A DNA stretch of 64,000 bases from Butyrivibrio sp. NC2007 (GTDB taxonomy: Bacteria > Bacillota > Clostridia > Lachnospirales > Lachnospiraceae): assembly GCF_000421405.1 (NCBI RefSeq), contig NZ_ATWY01000019.1, forward strand, positions 1 to 64,000, given 5' to 3'. The notes below the pieces were generated by a model that worked only from the letters and a program-made list of their open reading frames with translations, was not told the origin of the DNA and ran no database searches. Below are positions 23,813 through 32,505 of the stretch, one piece after another; the first letter of the stretch is position 1; every line of letters begins with the position of its first letter. The position numbers were made by a program, and so were the translations under genes.

Positions 23813-24208
23813 TTATTCAGGCTTTTTCTGTTTTGAGACATGCAATTTTTGTTCAAGAGATTCTCTTGCATCATTTTCAGATGCCACCACCAAACCTTCA
23901 AGATAGCCCTCAGCAGCTTTCCTATTTGCTGCACTCAGCTTACGTAAATAAGCCACAATTCTCGCTTCCTGTGGTGTTAAAGGCATATTCTCGGAAGTGC
24001 TCATATCAAAAGAACTAAAATCTCCAAAAGTCATCCCAAAAGCCGCACAGATACTGTTCATCAATTCCATTTTAGGGAATGTATCTCTTTTAAAAATATC
24101 TGTTATTGTAGTAGTTGTTACGCCTGCCTCTTTTGCCAGCCTGTAATATGTCCACTTACGATCATCCAACAGCATCTGAATCCTGTTTTGCACTTCTCCT
24201 ACCGTCAC
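23813..24208 (-). CDS. XRE-family transcriptional regulator
   Basis: 131 residues from a GTG at 24208, which has AAAGGAG eight bases upstream. N-terminal helix-turn-helix: WTYYRLAKEAGVTTTTITDI, then FKRDTFPKMELMNSICAAFG. The C-terminal third contains MPLTPQEARIVAYLRKLSAA, a segment often following such HTHs in Firmicute repressors. The target is unknown. Confidence 0.85.
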   Translation of the reverse strand: MTVGEVQNRIQMLLDDRKWTYYRLAKEAGVTTTTITDIFKRDTFPKMELMNSICAAFGMTFGDFSSFDMSTSENMPLTPQEARIVAYLRKLSAANRKAAEGYLEGLVVASENDARESLEQKLHVSKQKKPE

Positions 24209-24328
24209 GGATTTATCTCCTTTCCAAACGAAAGCGATCACTCCATTATTGTAGAAGAATGGTCGTGCTCAAAAAATCAGCCAGTGTCTACTAATAGTCG
24301 TTCATAGCGTACTATCCTATAAAATGGG

Positions 24329-24352
24329 AAAAGACCTCAAACGAGGTCTTTT
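24329..24352. terminator. bidirectional terminator
   Basis: AAAAGACCTC (24329-24338) and GAGGTCTTTT (24343-24352) form a perfect 10-bp stem with an AAAC loop; T-runs follow on either strand. Confidence 0.75.
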
Positions 24353-24384
24353 CTGAAACTACTACATGAATTTTTTATTAAATA

Positions 24385-24765
24385 TTATTGCGATTCATCA
24401 TTAGTTACTTCAGTTTTCTTCTTTCCTGTGACAATTGCTATTACTGCAACTGCGGCGTTAATCAGGCACCATCCTGACCATATTACCAAATCGCTATAAT
24501 TACCATGTCCGGCAAACCCTATCAGAGCTGCAAGTCCAAAGATAATAATAAGTGCTATATTGCCACCTTTTCCGGCACTCTTTCTTGTAGCGATAGAAAC
24601 AATTCCGCCAGCAAGCATCAGGATAGCAACTATGATTCCGGCAGATCCCGACGAACCTCCATTCTCCTCAAGCGCATTTACCACACCTGCTGCACATGAC
24701 CGGAATGCCACAATTATAAAGAATACAATTGTCAAAATGCCTGCCACCAACTTCCAAATTTTCAT
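24385..24765 (-). CDS. small polytopic membrane protein
   Basis: 126 residues with four membrane segments: one at the N-terminus, GSAGIIVAILMLAGGIVSIA, GGNIALIIIFGLAALIGFAG, and a final LVIWSGWCLINAAVAVIAIV before a basic tail. The layout resembles DUF4064-like proteins. GGAGAATAGG precedes the ATG. It follows the secreted repeat protein by 21 bp, so the two and the VanZ-like gene are probably one operon. Confidence 0.6.
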   Translation of the reverse strand: MKIWKLVAGILTIVFFIIVAFRSCAAGVVNALEENGGSSGSAGIIVAILMLAGGIVSIATRKSAGKGGNIALIIIFGLAALIGFAGHGNYSDLVIWSGWCLINAAVAVIAIVTGKKKTEVTNDESQ

Positions 24766-24786
24766 AAATCCTATTCTCCTTTTACT

Positions 24787-25743
24787 TTAGAACTTAATTG
24801 TTATAACATCTGAATCAAAAACAGTTTCCCAGGATTTCAGGTCAAAGATATGGAAGAACAGCTCAACGTCAGTTATGTCCGTGATGCCATTCTCTTCCAG
24901 GCTTGAGCTGAAGAATGTTACCGCACTTATTGCTTTCTTCCCTGCAACTACATCTTCAGACATGGAAGAATCTACCATGAATCCATTTACCGATACATCT
25001 CTTACCTGGACAGTAATGTCCTGATCAGAGTTATTCTCTATGTAAAGGATGACTCCTGGACCGAAGAAAGAATTTTTATCAGAAAGGCCTTTGCCTACAA
25101 TCTTCACTCCATTTGTATCTACCAGGACTTCACCAGAGTCATCGTAATTCTGAACGTACCCTTCTGCGACGGATGTATCAATTTTTATCACATCCGTATC
25201 TACTATCTCATCCCAGCTCTCTGAATCGAAGATATGGAATAAGAACTCCATGGTAGCAATCTGTTCAATACCACATTCCTTAAGTCCTGACGTCTGGAAT
25301 GTCAGTCCATCATTGGCTTTCTTACCAGCAGCCACATCAGCAGACATCATAGTTTCAACCATGTAGCCATTTACGTTTGCATTACGTGCCTGTACTGTAA
25401 TTCCCTTAGCAGAATTGTTTTCAATTAGAAGAGTGAGCTTTGTACCTGCCCACGAATCCTCAATGCCTGTCGCTGTAATCTTGATATCATTGTCATCATA
25501 GAGAACCTGCTCTTCAATTGTTACAGCTGATGCCTCTTCCTTTTTTTCTTCCTGAGCCTGCTCTGCAGCACCTGCTTCTGTACCACCCGCGTCTGTTTCT
25601 TTACTTTCTGAATCAGAGGACGTTGTGACACTGGATATCTGCTTATCACCATCAGAGCTTGAAGATGAACCACTTCCAATCGCCATGCCTGCAAAAAGCA
25701 CAAGACAGAGTAATACAGGTAACCATTTCATTTTGTTTTTCAT
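24787..25743 (-). CDS. secreted protein with two copies of an unknown beta domain
   Basis: 318 residues. A signal peptide (KWLPVLLCLVLFAGMAIG) without a lipobox Cys is followed by a Ser/Glu-rich linker (about 25-75) and two homologous domains of about 110 residues. Each contains LLIENNSAKGITVQARNANV / LYIENNSDQDITVQVRDVSV, GYMVE...AGKKA / GFMVD...AGKKA, and FLFHIFDSESWDE / LFFHIFDLKSWET. The repeat is clear from sequence; I do not recognise the fold, but the pattern fits an immunoglobulin-like extracellular domain. Its ATG overlaps the stop of the VanZ-like gene (ATGA). Confidence 0.7.
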   Translation of the reverse strand: MKNKMKWLPVLLCLVLFAGMAIGSGSSSSSDGDKQISSVTTSSDSESKETDAGGTEAGAAEQAQEEKKEEASAVTIEEQVLYDDNDIKITATGIEDSWAGTKLTLLIENNSAKGITVQARNANVNGYMVETMMSADVAAGKKANDGLTFQTSGLKECGIEQIATMEFLFHIFDSESWDEIVDTDVIKIDTSVAEGYVQNYDDSGEVLVDTNGVKIVGKGLSDKNSFFGPGVILYIENNSDQDITVQVRDVSVNGFMVDSSMSEDVVAGKKAISAVTFFSSSLEENGITDITDVELFFHIFDLKSWETVFDSDVITIKF

Positions 25744-26168
25744 ATATTGCTTGCCTCCTCATATTGTTTTTTTATAATAAGCGCAGCAATTGCTTCAGCT
25801 GTTGCCTCGACCAATATATCAATTACATCAAATGTTCCCGGGATTACTGGGGAGAGCTGAATAACCTCCATGACTGCAGAAAACACTACTGCAATCACAA
25901 AAGCTGTTTTAACTCTTGCTGCATTACTACCTACTGCTAAATACAAAGCAAAAACTAAAGCGTATGCCCAAAGGATATCTGACATGTAATACCTGACGAG
26001 CCTGGCAAGACCTCCATCGATATTACCTATCCCTGTAAGTATGGCCATTCCCCAAATTGACCTGACTGCCTCCACGAAAATCACATCCGTAGATGTGAAC
26101 CAATAGATCACTGCCCCAACAAGCAGTGGAAAGATAATGTTAAAAATACAAAATGTTTTTTTCTTCAT
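25740..26168 (-). CDS. VanZ-like membrane protein
   Basis: 142 residues with four or five membrane segments. SDILWAYALVFALYLAV and SAVMEVIQLSPVIPGTFDVI, then DILVEATAEAIAALI follow the VanZ arrangement (membrane segment with E-x-x-Q, then a D-x-x-D/N-x-x-G-like stretch). VanZ proteins affect glycopeptide susceptibility or surface glycolipid sorting; here the role is unknown. First gene of the three-gene envelope operon. Confidence 0.55.
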   Translation of the reverse strand: MKKKTFCIFNIIFPLLVGAVIYWFTSTDVIFVEAVRSIWGMAILTGIGNIDGGLARLVRYYMSDILWAYALVFALYLAVGSNAARVKTAFVIAVVFSAVMEVIQLSPVIPGTFDVIDILVEATAEAIAALIIKKQYEEASNI

Positions 26169-26275
26169 ATGATGCCTGCTTTCTTATTGAAAAACACGGC
26201 ATATAATCCGTATCAATGTTACGTTTTAAACAAAATAACGTAACCTTTAAATCATTATAACAAGGAGTTTTTCTC

Positions 26276-26304
26276 TCCGTTGCCCCTGTTACGGTGGCAA
26301 TTTT
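26276..26304 (+). repeat. hairpin direct repeat, copy 1
   Basis: TCCGTTGCCCCTGTTACGGT followed by GGCAATTTT, nearly the same as the hairpin at 27944-27972. It is in plus orientation between two minus-strand genes, so it terminates nothing obvious here. The two copies flank the kinase and its divergent partner. Confidence 0.55.
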
Positions 26305-26310
26305 CAATAA

Positions 26311-26772
26311 TTATTCCTGTACTCCACTTGTCCTTAAAGGCAAGTATCCATGCTCCTTAAGAAGTCCATTCACATCAATGATGCTTCCTGGTCTTTCATT
26401 GAAAACAATCATGATCAGTGCATCTCTCTCATCCTTGGCATAGAGCTCGGACATTCCATATTTCTTCAGTGCCCTCTGTGTTTCAGAAAGAGTAAATTCT
26501 GCAGCATAGCAAAGCCTTAAAATTACATCTCTCTGCTTAGTATGCTTTTCACCGGAAAGGAGCTTATAACCATATCGCTCCGGTACATCGGCGTTAAGGA
26601 ATACTGTCTGCTGCGATATTCCTTTTTGAGCCATCAACCCCTTAACATATGTGGAGAACGAATTTGAAGCTGAGAGCATACTGTCCCTGTTATCCTCCAC
26701 AAAACTGTCATAGTCTGACAGATGTGTTTTTCCTAAAACCTTCTCAAGTTCTTTAGTCTCTTTTTCCTGCAT
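26311..26772 (-). CDS. kinase-associated helical regulator
   Basis: 153 residues from the ATG at 26772 (GGAGG five bases upstream); the longer frame overlaps the kinase gene and is rejected. A region like an XRE-type helix-turn-helix is visible (VKGLMAQKGISQQTVFLNAD, then ERYGYKLLSGEKHTKQRDVI). It is followed by LRLCYAAEFTLSETQRALKKY and an unrecognised C-terminus. It is divergent from a membrane Ser/Thr kinase, an arrangement I recall in Lachnospiraceae, where the regulator may be a substrate or partner. Confidence 0.65.
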   Translation of the reverse strand: MQEKETKELEKVLGKTHLSDYDSFVEDNRDSMLSASNSFSTYVKGLMAQKGISQQTVFLNADVPERYGYKLLSGEKHTKQRDVILRLCYAAEFTLSETQRALKKYGMSELYAKDERDALIMIVFNERPGSIIDVNGLLKEHGYLPLRTSGVQE

Positions 26773-26834
26773 ATGAACCTCCAAACAGTGATAAAATATA
26801 AGCATCAACAGTTGTTCCGAAAGGGGATGTATTA

Positions 26835-27920
26835 GTGGATCTTGAACAGCGCCTTTCAATTTCATATTACAAAGTGGTGGCCACCATCAATGAGCCTCAT
26901 AAGATCTACCTTGTCCAACATCAGGACACAGGTAAATTTTTTGTAAAAAAAGTACTGGATGTATATTCAATAGATGTATATAAATACCTAAAGGAAAACC
27001 CGATAGTCGGAATTCCACAGGTAATCGATTATTTCGAAGATAATGGCACTCTTACCGTGATTGAAGCATTTGCTCCCGGAACAACGCTTAAGGAAATCAT
27101 TGAATCGGGAAAACTATCCACAGAGCAAATAGGTCATTATATGATCAACCTCTGTGATATTCTGGAAAAGTTGCATTCTCACAATCCACCTCTGATACAC
27201 AGAGATATCAAGCCATCAAACATCATAATCACTCATTACGATAATGTGATGCTTCTGGACTTCAACGCCGCAAAATACAGATCTTCTGATCAAGACCGCA
27301 GTTCAGATACAGTACTACTTGGCACTCAGGGGTATGCTGCACCTGAGCAATATGGTTTTGGTGAGTCCTCACCACAAACAGATATATACTCACTTGGTAT
27401 TATCCTTAAAGAAGCCTCTGAATCTCTTGCAATTAACACCCACAAGTTTGATTCCATAATCAGCAAGTGTACTCAGATGGATCCGTCCAGACGTTTTCAT
27501 TCTGTAAAAGAGCTAAAGGTTGCTCTCATGAAAGCTCTGGGCAATGACCTATCATCAGAAGCTGAACAAGTATCTCTGACATCAGTCCTTCCGCCAGGAT
27601 TCAGAACCATGACTCCCGGCAAGATGATAGTGGCAATTCCGGTCTATATAATGGTCTTCTGGCTGTGCTTGTCATTAGAAGTAAAAAACACGTTTGGACC
27701 GGCACTATGGCTTGAACGGATATTCCTCCTACTGATCATGCTCGGTGACATTCTAATCGGCTACAACTACCTGGGAATACAGAAGATATTCCCACCCTGC
27801 AGGAACAGCAACAAATTCATACGCGCAATCGGCGCTGCAGGTCTAATAGCCATTTACACTATTGCCATGTTTTTTCTACTGATGTTCCTGGAAATAATCA
27901 TTTTCCATCCCGGTAGTTGA
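26835..27920 (+). CDS. membrane-anchored Ser/Thr protein kinase with DFN motif
   Basis: 361 residues from a GTG with AGGGG upstream. Residues 10-250 are a Hanks-type kinase: lysine in FFVKKV (K38/39), catalytic loop HRDIKPSN (122-129), GTQGYAAPEQY for the APE region and DIYSLGIIL. The metal-binding DFG is DFN here (142-144), a change also seen in some bacterial kinases. Three membrane segments follow (about 262-282, 290-312, 335-356), with no PASTA domains. It is divergent from the regulator at 26311-26772. Targets are unknown. Confidence 0.9.
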   Translation: MDLEQRLSISYYKVVATINEPHKIYLVQHQDTGKFFVKKVLDVYSIDVYKYLKENPIVGIPQVIDYFEDNGTLTVIEAFAPGTTLKEIIESGKLSTEQIGHYMINLCDILEKLHSHNPPLIHRDIKPSNIIITHYDNVMLLDFNAAKYRSSDQDRSSDTVLLGTQGYAAPEQYGFGESSPQTDIYSLGIILKEASESLAINTHKFDSIISKCTQMDPSRRFHSVKELKVALMKALGNDLSSEAEQVSLTSVLPPGFRTMTPGKMIVAIPVYIMVFWLCLSLEVKNTFGPALWLERIFLLLIMLGDILIGYNYLGIQKIFPPCRNSNKFIRAIGAAGLIAIYTIAMFFLLMFLEIIIFHPGS

Positions 27921-27945
27921 AATATATCACAAAGCGTTTACGTCC

Positions 27946-27974
27946 GTTGCCACTGTAGCGGTGGCAACTTTTTT
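27946..27974 (+). terminator. terminator of the kinase gene; hairpin repeat copy 2
   Basis: GTTGCCAC/GTGGCAAC stem with a short loop followed by TTTTTTT on the plus strand, 26 bp after the kinase stop. Nearly identical to the hairpin at 26276-26304. Confidence 0.8.
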
Positions 27975-28154
27975 ACTATAAAGCAAAAAGGAAGATAGCT
28001 ACTGCCATCTCCCCATCTATATGTCACCCAACAAATAACTTCATATGCAGCTCATCTGCATCTGATGACTATATCCTAGCGCACAAGGTGTCCAATAACT
28101 ACGCCTAGGTTGTCGAACTTGCGTTTGTCATCTTCCTATGGCCATCACAAAAAA

Positions 28155-28182
28155 GGTGCCCTAAACTCTATGTTAGGGCACC
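28155..28182 (-). terminator. Rho-independent terminator of the GGDEF/EAL gene
   Basis: GGTGCCCTAA (28155-28164) pairs perfectly with TTAGGGCACC (28173-28182) and is followed by TTTTTT on the minus strand. The rest of 27975-28215 shows no gene. Confidence 0.85.
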
Positions 28183-28215
28183 AATTTTACTTTTGCCTGT
28201 TAAGCCATTCGTACA

Positions 28216-30438
28216 TTATTTCAAATCTGATTTCTTTTCAAATCCATCAAGTTTCTCAAACTCATCTACCGGCATGGGCTTGTAGAAGTAATACCCCTGC
28301 ATTTCCTCACATCCAATGCTTCCTAGGAAATCTGCCTGTTCCAATGTCTCCACACCCTCTGCAATGAGGGAGGTTCCAATAGCTTGGAGCATCTGAACCA
28401 TGTAGCTAAGTATCGTCCGCCCCATCTTTTGATCTCCAGAGCCTGTGATGAATCGAAGATCAAGCTTAATTCGATCTAAAACTACTTCTTTTAACATATT
28501 TAGTGATGAGTATCCGCTACCGAAATCGTCCATCTCAACTTCAAAGCCAGCCTCACGAAGCTTAGTGGTGGTCTTTATGATGACATCTGAGTTCTCAACA
28601 TATGCGCTTTCCGTTATCTCAATACGAAGTTGACCAGGCGATAGGTTATAGAACTCTTTTAAAGTATTAAAATGCTCTGCCACATCGGGGTTCTTTACAA
28701 TATCTTGTCTTGAAAGGTTTACAGACACACAAATATCTCTACCCTGTTCATTCCAACGTCTTAAGTCTTTGCATACAGTGTCCCACACATGACAATCAAG
28801 ATCGTAGATGAGCCCTGCCTCCTCAAGAATAGGAATAAATTCTCCAGGAGAAATATTCCCACTCTTTTTACTGTTCCACCGGCAAAGAGCCTCTGCACCA
28901 GTTATCTTTCCTGTCTTATAGTTTACCTGTGGCTGATACCATACCTGTATTTCCCCTGACTCAACAGCTGCAGGAAGACGGCTTACTATTCCTGCGCTTT
29001 GCTTACCTCTGTCCCACTGCGTTGGATTATAAAACTCAAATCCTTCTTTCTTGGTTTCTCTTACTTTTCTCTCGGCAATACGGGCATAGTCGAGCATCTT
29101 ATCTACGTTTATATCCTTATAGTCATCCGGCATAAGAACATATATGCCGGTGCAGAACCTTACAATGAAGTCTTTGCCGCGATCTTTTAAGTAATTACGG
29201 ACAGGGGCTAGAACATATTTTTCATCCTGAAGAATCTGCTCATTGCCACCCATGCAGCGAAGAATTACAAAGCGGTCTCCATCATACCTTCCAATGGCCT
29301 CTTTATCCGTAAGAATTTCAAGACTTCTCTCTGTCCAGAACTTTAGCAGCTCATCTCCCACTTTCCATCCAAAGCTGTCGTTGATAAACTTGAAGTCCTT
29401 TATGTTGTTATACGATATCGTATATGCCGTATCTGGGTTATTGATAAGGAGTTCCTCAACCTTTTTCCTGAAACCATTGTGACTAAGTACGCCGGTGAGA
29501 GGATCAATATCCTCCATTAGTCGCATCTTTTCCTTCTGTTCTTCGAAATATGATTTCTGTCTTAAGACAATCATAATAACAAGCGCAATAAAAAGAATAG
29601 TCCCGACAATAAGGAAATACTTATATTGATACAGGTAATCCCAGAAAGAGTACACATATAGATCTCTAGTAGTGTAATCAAGGGCTATAGCCTGCTTTTT
29701 GGTTTCAGGAATAGCTGTAATTCCTTCATTTATAAGTTCAATGCGTTTTCTTCCCTCTGCGGTATCAAGCGTGCCGGCACGAAAATCCATTGAAAACATG
29801 GCAGAAGGCTGTACTTTAAGATCCTTATAGGATGGTTTTTGAAGCACATAGCTCCAAGTATATGAGTTATGCAAAAGTGCATCTACTTCGTTTTTTCTAA
29901 GCGCCTTAATGCAGTCAGCCATGGAATCGTAAAGGATTATCGTTATTCCAGGGTATAACTGTTTTACAGTTTCTGCGACCCCGCCCTGTGATTTTAACAA
30001 TCCGATTCTAATGGCACTTATGTCAGAAATAGACTGTTTACCAGTATTGACAATGGTAAATGGGGTTTGTATGAGATTTTCTGATACGATGGTTGCGTCC
30101 CCAGATGCGCTTGTAACAGCACTGCCAAAGGGCATAACCAAGTCATACTCAGTATTATCAAGAGCTTCTTTAAGATTAGGTTCACTTATGGCCTTGAATA
30201 CGACCTCAAAACCAGCTTCCTTAGCGGCTGATTTCATGAGATCTACTCCGATTCCTACGATTTCACCGGAATCGCTGTCAATGTAAAACATAGGACATCT
30301 GTCTACAGGCACACCAATTGTAAATTCGGTAGCTTGGGAATCTGTTGATGCAGAAACAGGCATCAAAAAGATACACATAGAGATTACCAGGAAAAGAACA
30401 ACTATGCTCATAGATTTAAAGATCCACTTTATGTCCAA
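28216..30438 (-). CDS. sensor with periplasmic-binding, degenerate GGDEF and EAL domains
   Basis: 740 residues. Signal anchor (about 8-30), an extracellular solute-binding (SBP_bac_3-like) domain (36-255), one membrane segment (about 275-293), a GGDEF domain (310-465) and an EAL domain (480-725). The diguanylate cyclase signature is degraded to YDGDR, so synthesis is unlikely. The phosphodiesterase side keeps GAEALCRW, SVNLSRQD, IEITES, MDDFGSGYSSL and LIAEGVE, so c-di-GMP breakdown is expected. The ligand domain resembles amino-acid binding proteins. The start is a TTG with GGGGG upstream. A strong terminator follows. Confidence 0.88.
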   Translation of the reverse strand: MDIKWIFKSMSIVVLFLVISMCIFLMPVSASTDSQATEFTIGVPVDRCPMFYIDSDSGEIVGIGVDLMKSAAKEAGFEVVFKAISEPNLKEALDNTEYDLVMPFGSAVTSASGDATIVSENLIQTPFTIVNTGKQSISDISAIRIGLLKSQGGVAETVKQLYPGITIILYDSMADCIKALRKNEVDALLHNSYTWSYVLQKPSYKDLKVQPSAMFSMDFRAGTLDTAEGRKRIELINEGITAIPETKKQAIALDYTTRDLYVYSFWDYLYQYKYFLIVGTILFIALVIMIVLRQKSYFEEQKEKMRLMEDIDPLTGVLSHNGFRKKVEELLINNPDTAYTISYNNIKDFKFINDSFGWKVGDELLKFWTERSLEILTDKEAIGRYDGDRFVILRCMGGNEQILQDEKYVLAPVRNYLKDRGKDFIVRFCTGIYVLMPDDYKDINVDKMLDYARIAERKVRETKKEGFEFYNPTQWDRGKQSAGIVSRLPAAVESGEIQVWYQPQVNYKTGKITGAEALCRWNSKKSGNISPGEFIPILEEAGLIYDLDCHVWDTVCKDLRRWNEQGRDICVSVNLSRQDIVKNPDVAEHFNTLKEFYNLSPGQLRIEITESAYVENSDVIIKTTTKLREAGFEVEMDDFGSGYSSLNMLKEVVLDRIKLDLRFITGSGDQKMGRTILSYMVQMLQAIGTSLIAEGVETLEQADFLGSIGCEEMQGYYFYKPMPVDEFEKLDGFEKKSDLK

Positions 30439-30570
30439 AATACCCCCACCAAATTTATTACCTTTACTATAAGATAACTCCTACTTAATTCTAACACTAT
30501 TATGTAAATATTCGCTAAAAAATGAATAACAAATCGATAAATACTTCTATATAACTGAATTTCTCAATAA

Positions 30571-30600
30571 AAAAGCTCCACCGCAGAAATGCAGTGAAGC
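30571..30600 (-). terminator. Rho-independent terminator
   Basis: GCTTCACTGC/GCGGTGGAGC stem on the minus strand (two mismatches) followed by TTTTTTATT, 15 bp after the small gene's stop. Confidence 0.7.
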
Positions 30601-30614
30601 CCATTTGTCCATAT

Positions 30615-30842
30615 TCAGTTAAATGCCTGTCTTCCTACAATTCTGTAGCTTTTATTCCACTTTTGCTCAACGCCTCTCCAGCTGTAAGTGAGTTCTCCAT
30701 TCGGATAAAGGCAGATTGACTTCGATGTTATCTCAGAAGGATTATCTTTGGAGTCATAATATGCTCCTCCACTTGCCCTCTGGGACATCTTTTTGTAAAC
30801 GAAACCATCAATAGTTATTACTTCCGGGAACTGTGTGATCAT
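30615..30842 (-). CDS. 75-aa hypothetical protein
   Basis: Starts at the ATG at 30842 with GGAGAG seven bases upstream. Beta-rich, with SICLYPNGELTYSWRGVEQK near the C-terminus and a basic KKMSQRASGG segment. No domain recognised. It is a stand-alone transcript with its own terminator. Confidence 0.55.
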   Translation of the reverse strand: MITQFPEVITIDGFVYKKMSQRASGGAYYDSKDNPSEITSKSICLYPNGELTYSWRGVEQKWNKSYRIVGRQAFN

Positions 30843-30870
30843 GATCACTCTCCATTGGAACAAATAAAGT

Positions 30871-31338
30871 TTACGGGTTTCTTATACATAATATTGTAGT
30901 ACCACTATTGTCATAATACAAGATAGTGTATTTAATTATTCATAATGTTCAGACATCACCTCTCCATCCTGTGAACAATATGGCACAGGAAGAGGCGAGT
31001 CTATCGAATATTTGGAAAGCTCTTTTTGAGCTATTTCGTGGGAGGTTTGCTGCCAGTAAAAATGCCTGCTGGCAGCATATGTGTTATGAAAATATGTGTG
31101 GGGGAAAACATCTCTGTTCCTTATGGATACATATTATATGCTCTGCCTTAAATTATCCTAAAAAAATGATGTGGAAATCGTGTCCATCACATTTAACCTT
31201 TAACCTTTTTATCATGCATTCTCTAAAATAGGAAAATAAGCCGGCTTATCACACTACATCTGTCATATATTTTCGCTATACTCTGCTCTACCATAATATT
31301 AGTAATAGTTCACCTTAGACACTTATGGAGGAACAGTT
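30871..31338. other. 468-bp intergenic region with one strong hairpin
   Basis: No supportable gene; a 101-codon plus-strand frame lacks a ribosome site. TGCTGCCAG (31048-31056) pairs perfectly with CTGGCAGCA (31069-31077). The 3' end must hold the promoter of the gene at 31339, with CATAAT near 31291 as a possible -10. The region is long for a simple leader. Confidence 0.4.
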
Positions 31339-31752
31339 ATGTACGACATGAGAACAAGAGAGATACAGGAAGCAATAGAAGCTGCTGATGTGGCACTTGA
31401 CCATCTTGAAAGGGCAAAAAGAAGCCTCTCAAGCGCAAGTGGATGGGGACTTTTTGATACTCTTGGAGGCGGATTTATCAGTGGTCTGATCAAGCACGGC
31501 AAAATGAGCGATGCTGAGCATGAAATAAACGAAGCAAAGAAAGCGCTAGCCAAGTTTTCCAAAGAACTTCGTGACGTTGACGGATATTCATCAGTTCATA
31601 TTAATGGATTTTTGACATTCGGTGATCTTTTCTGCGACGGATTCCTCATGGATGTGATTGTACAGTCCCAGATAGGGAAGGCGAAAAGAGAATGTGAAAA
31701 TGCCATATCTCAGGTTACAAAAATCCGTAATGACCTAAAAAGAATGCTTTAA
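31339..31752 (+). CDS. conserved helical protein of unknown function, 137 aa
   Basis: GGAGG seven bases before the ATG. The helical pattern DVALDHLERAKRSLSSASGW, then GLFDTLGGGFISGLIKHGKM and a second helix pair is one I recall from uncharacterised Firmicute proteins; the GG(G)FISG(L/M)IKH block is the most distinctive part. No membrane segment. It is co-directional with the short gene 40 bp downstream. Confidence 0.65.
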   Translation: MYDMRTREIQEAIEAADVALDHLERAKRSLSSASGWGLFDTLGGGFISGLIKHGKMSDAEHEINEAKKALAKFSKELRDVDGYSSVHINGFLTFGDLFCDGFLMDVIVQSQIGKAKRECENAISQVTKIRNDLKRML

Positions 31753-31791
31753 TTTTTTTACTATAATTATGTATTAAAGGGGATTTCACAA

Positions 31792-32013
31792 ATGGAAAAA
31801 CTTGAATCACAAATCGCAGAATTTGTCGGAAATTATACGCGAAGACATGGATATCCGCCAACTGTAGAGGAGCTTATAAACACGTTCGGTATCTTCCATA
31901 TCATGTGTGTGATGTTTTATGTGCTGAGCCTGTACAGAATTGGTATGATTAGAAACTCACTGTTCTTTGGAACTGGCACTCTTCAGCTCATTACAATGAG
32001 GCTTAGTAACTGA
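31792..32013 (+). CDS. truncated LexA-like N-terminal domain protein
   Basis: 73 codons with an AAGGGG ribosome site. The first 32 residues match the start of a LexA/winged-helix DNA-binding domain (IAEFVGNYTRRHGYPPTVEE). After ELINTF the sequence changes to a hydrophobic, Met/Tyr-rich stretch with no LexA features, as if a frameshift or deletion had joined unrelated sequence. Either a decayed regulator or a small fusion protein. A GAGGGGGCTT/AAGCCCTC hairpin follows the stop. Confidence 0.45.
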   Translation: MEKLESQIAEFVGNYTRRHGYPPTVEELINTFGIFHIMCVMFYVLSLYRIGMIRNSLFFGTGTLQLITMRLSN

Positions 32014-32044
32014 GGGGGCTTTAACTAAGCCCTCTTAACACTTT

Positions 32045-32386
32045 TCATTCAACGGCATTTTGTTCGTAGCTCCACTTTGCAATTTCAGTTATAAGTTCGT
32101 ATGGAATCTCTTTGTTATATGGAAACTGTATAGCACCTTTGCTGGTATTAAAATCAGTAAGCCTTCCGGCGAATGCTTCTATTGCATCAGGACCGGGATA
32201 AATTCCTAAGTGTTTCTTTGCCGGAGCAAAATGTATTATGTTTTTACCCTTTCTGAATGTCGGCATATTCCATGAAATACACTCTTCTGCATCAGGAATG
32301 GCTTCCCTGATTGTTTTATATACGTCATTAAGAATCTCTTTGATCTTTGGATCCGACTGTAAATTGATAAAATCAGTGATTGTCAT
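32045..32386 (-). CDS. DUF1801-family protein (YdhG/frataxin-like fold)
   Basis: 113 residues. EILNDVYKTIREAIPDAEEC, ISWNMPTFRKGKNIIHFAPA, KKHLGIYPGPDAIEAF and KGAIQFPYNKEIP are the standard DUF1801 blocks. I prefer the ATG at 32386 with GAGG eight bases upstream over one at 32410. Members are small cytosolic proteins of uncertain role, some proposed as iron chaperones. Confidence 0.85.
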   Translation of the reverse strand: MTITDFINLQSDPKIKEILNDVYKTIREAIPDAEECISWNMPTFRKGKNIIHFAPAKKHLGIYPGPDAIEAFAGRLTDFNTSKGAIQFPYNKEIPYELITEIAKWSYEQNAVE

Positions 32387-32505
32387 GCACTTTCCCTCTC
32401 TATTAAGCATTTCTAGGGCAACGCTCTATATTTAACAACCATATCCTCGTTTTTGTCAATAAAAAACTCCCCACTACCCATGAATAGCGAAAGAGTTAAT
32501 TATAT

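Noticed and set aside
26773..26865. Longer N-terminus of the kinase-associated regulator
   Set aside because: It would overlap the divergent kinase gene and bypass a strong GGAGG ribosome site at the ATG at 26772.
30926..31231. 101-codon plus-strand frame
   Set aside because: No ribosome site, Cys/Trp/His-rich composition unlike neighbours, and contains a perfect hairpin.
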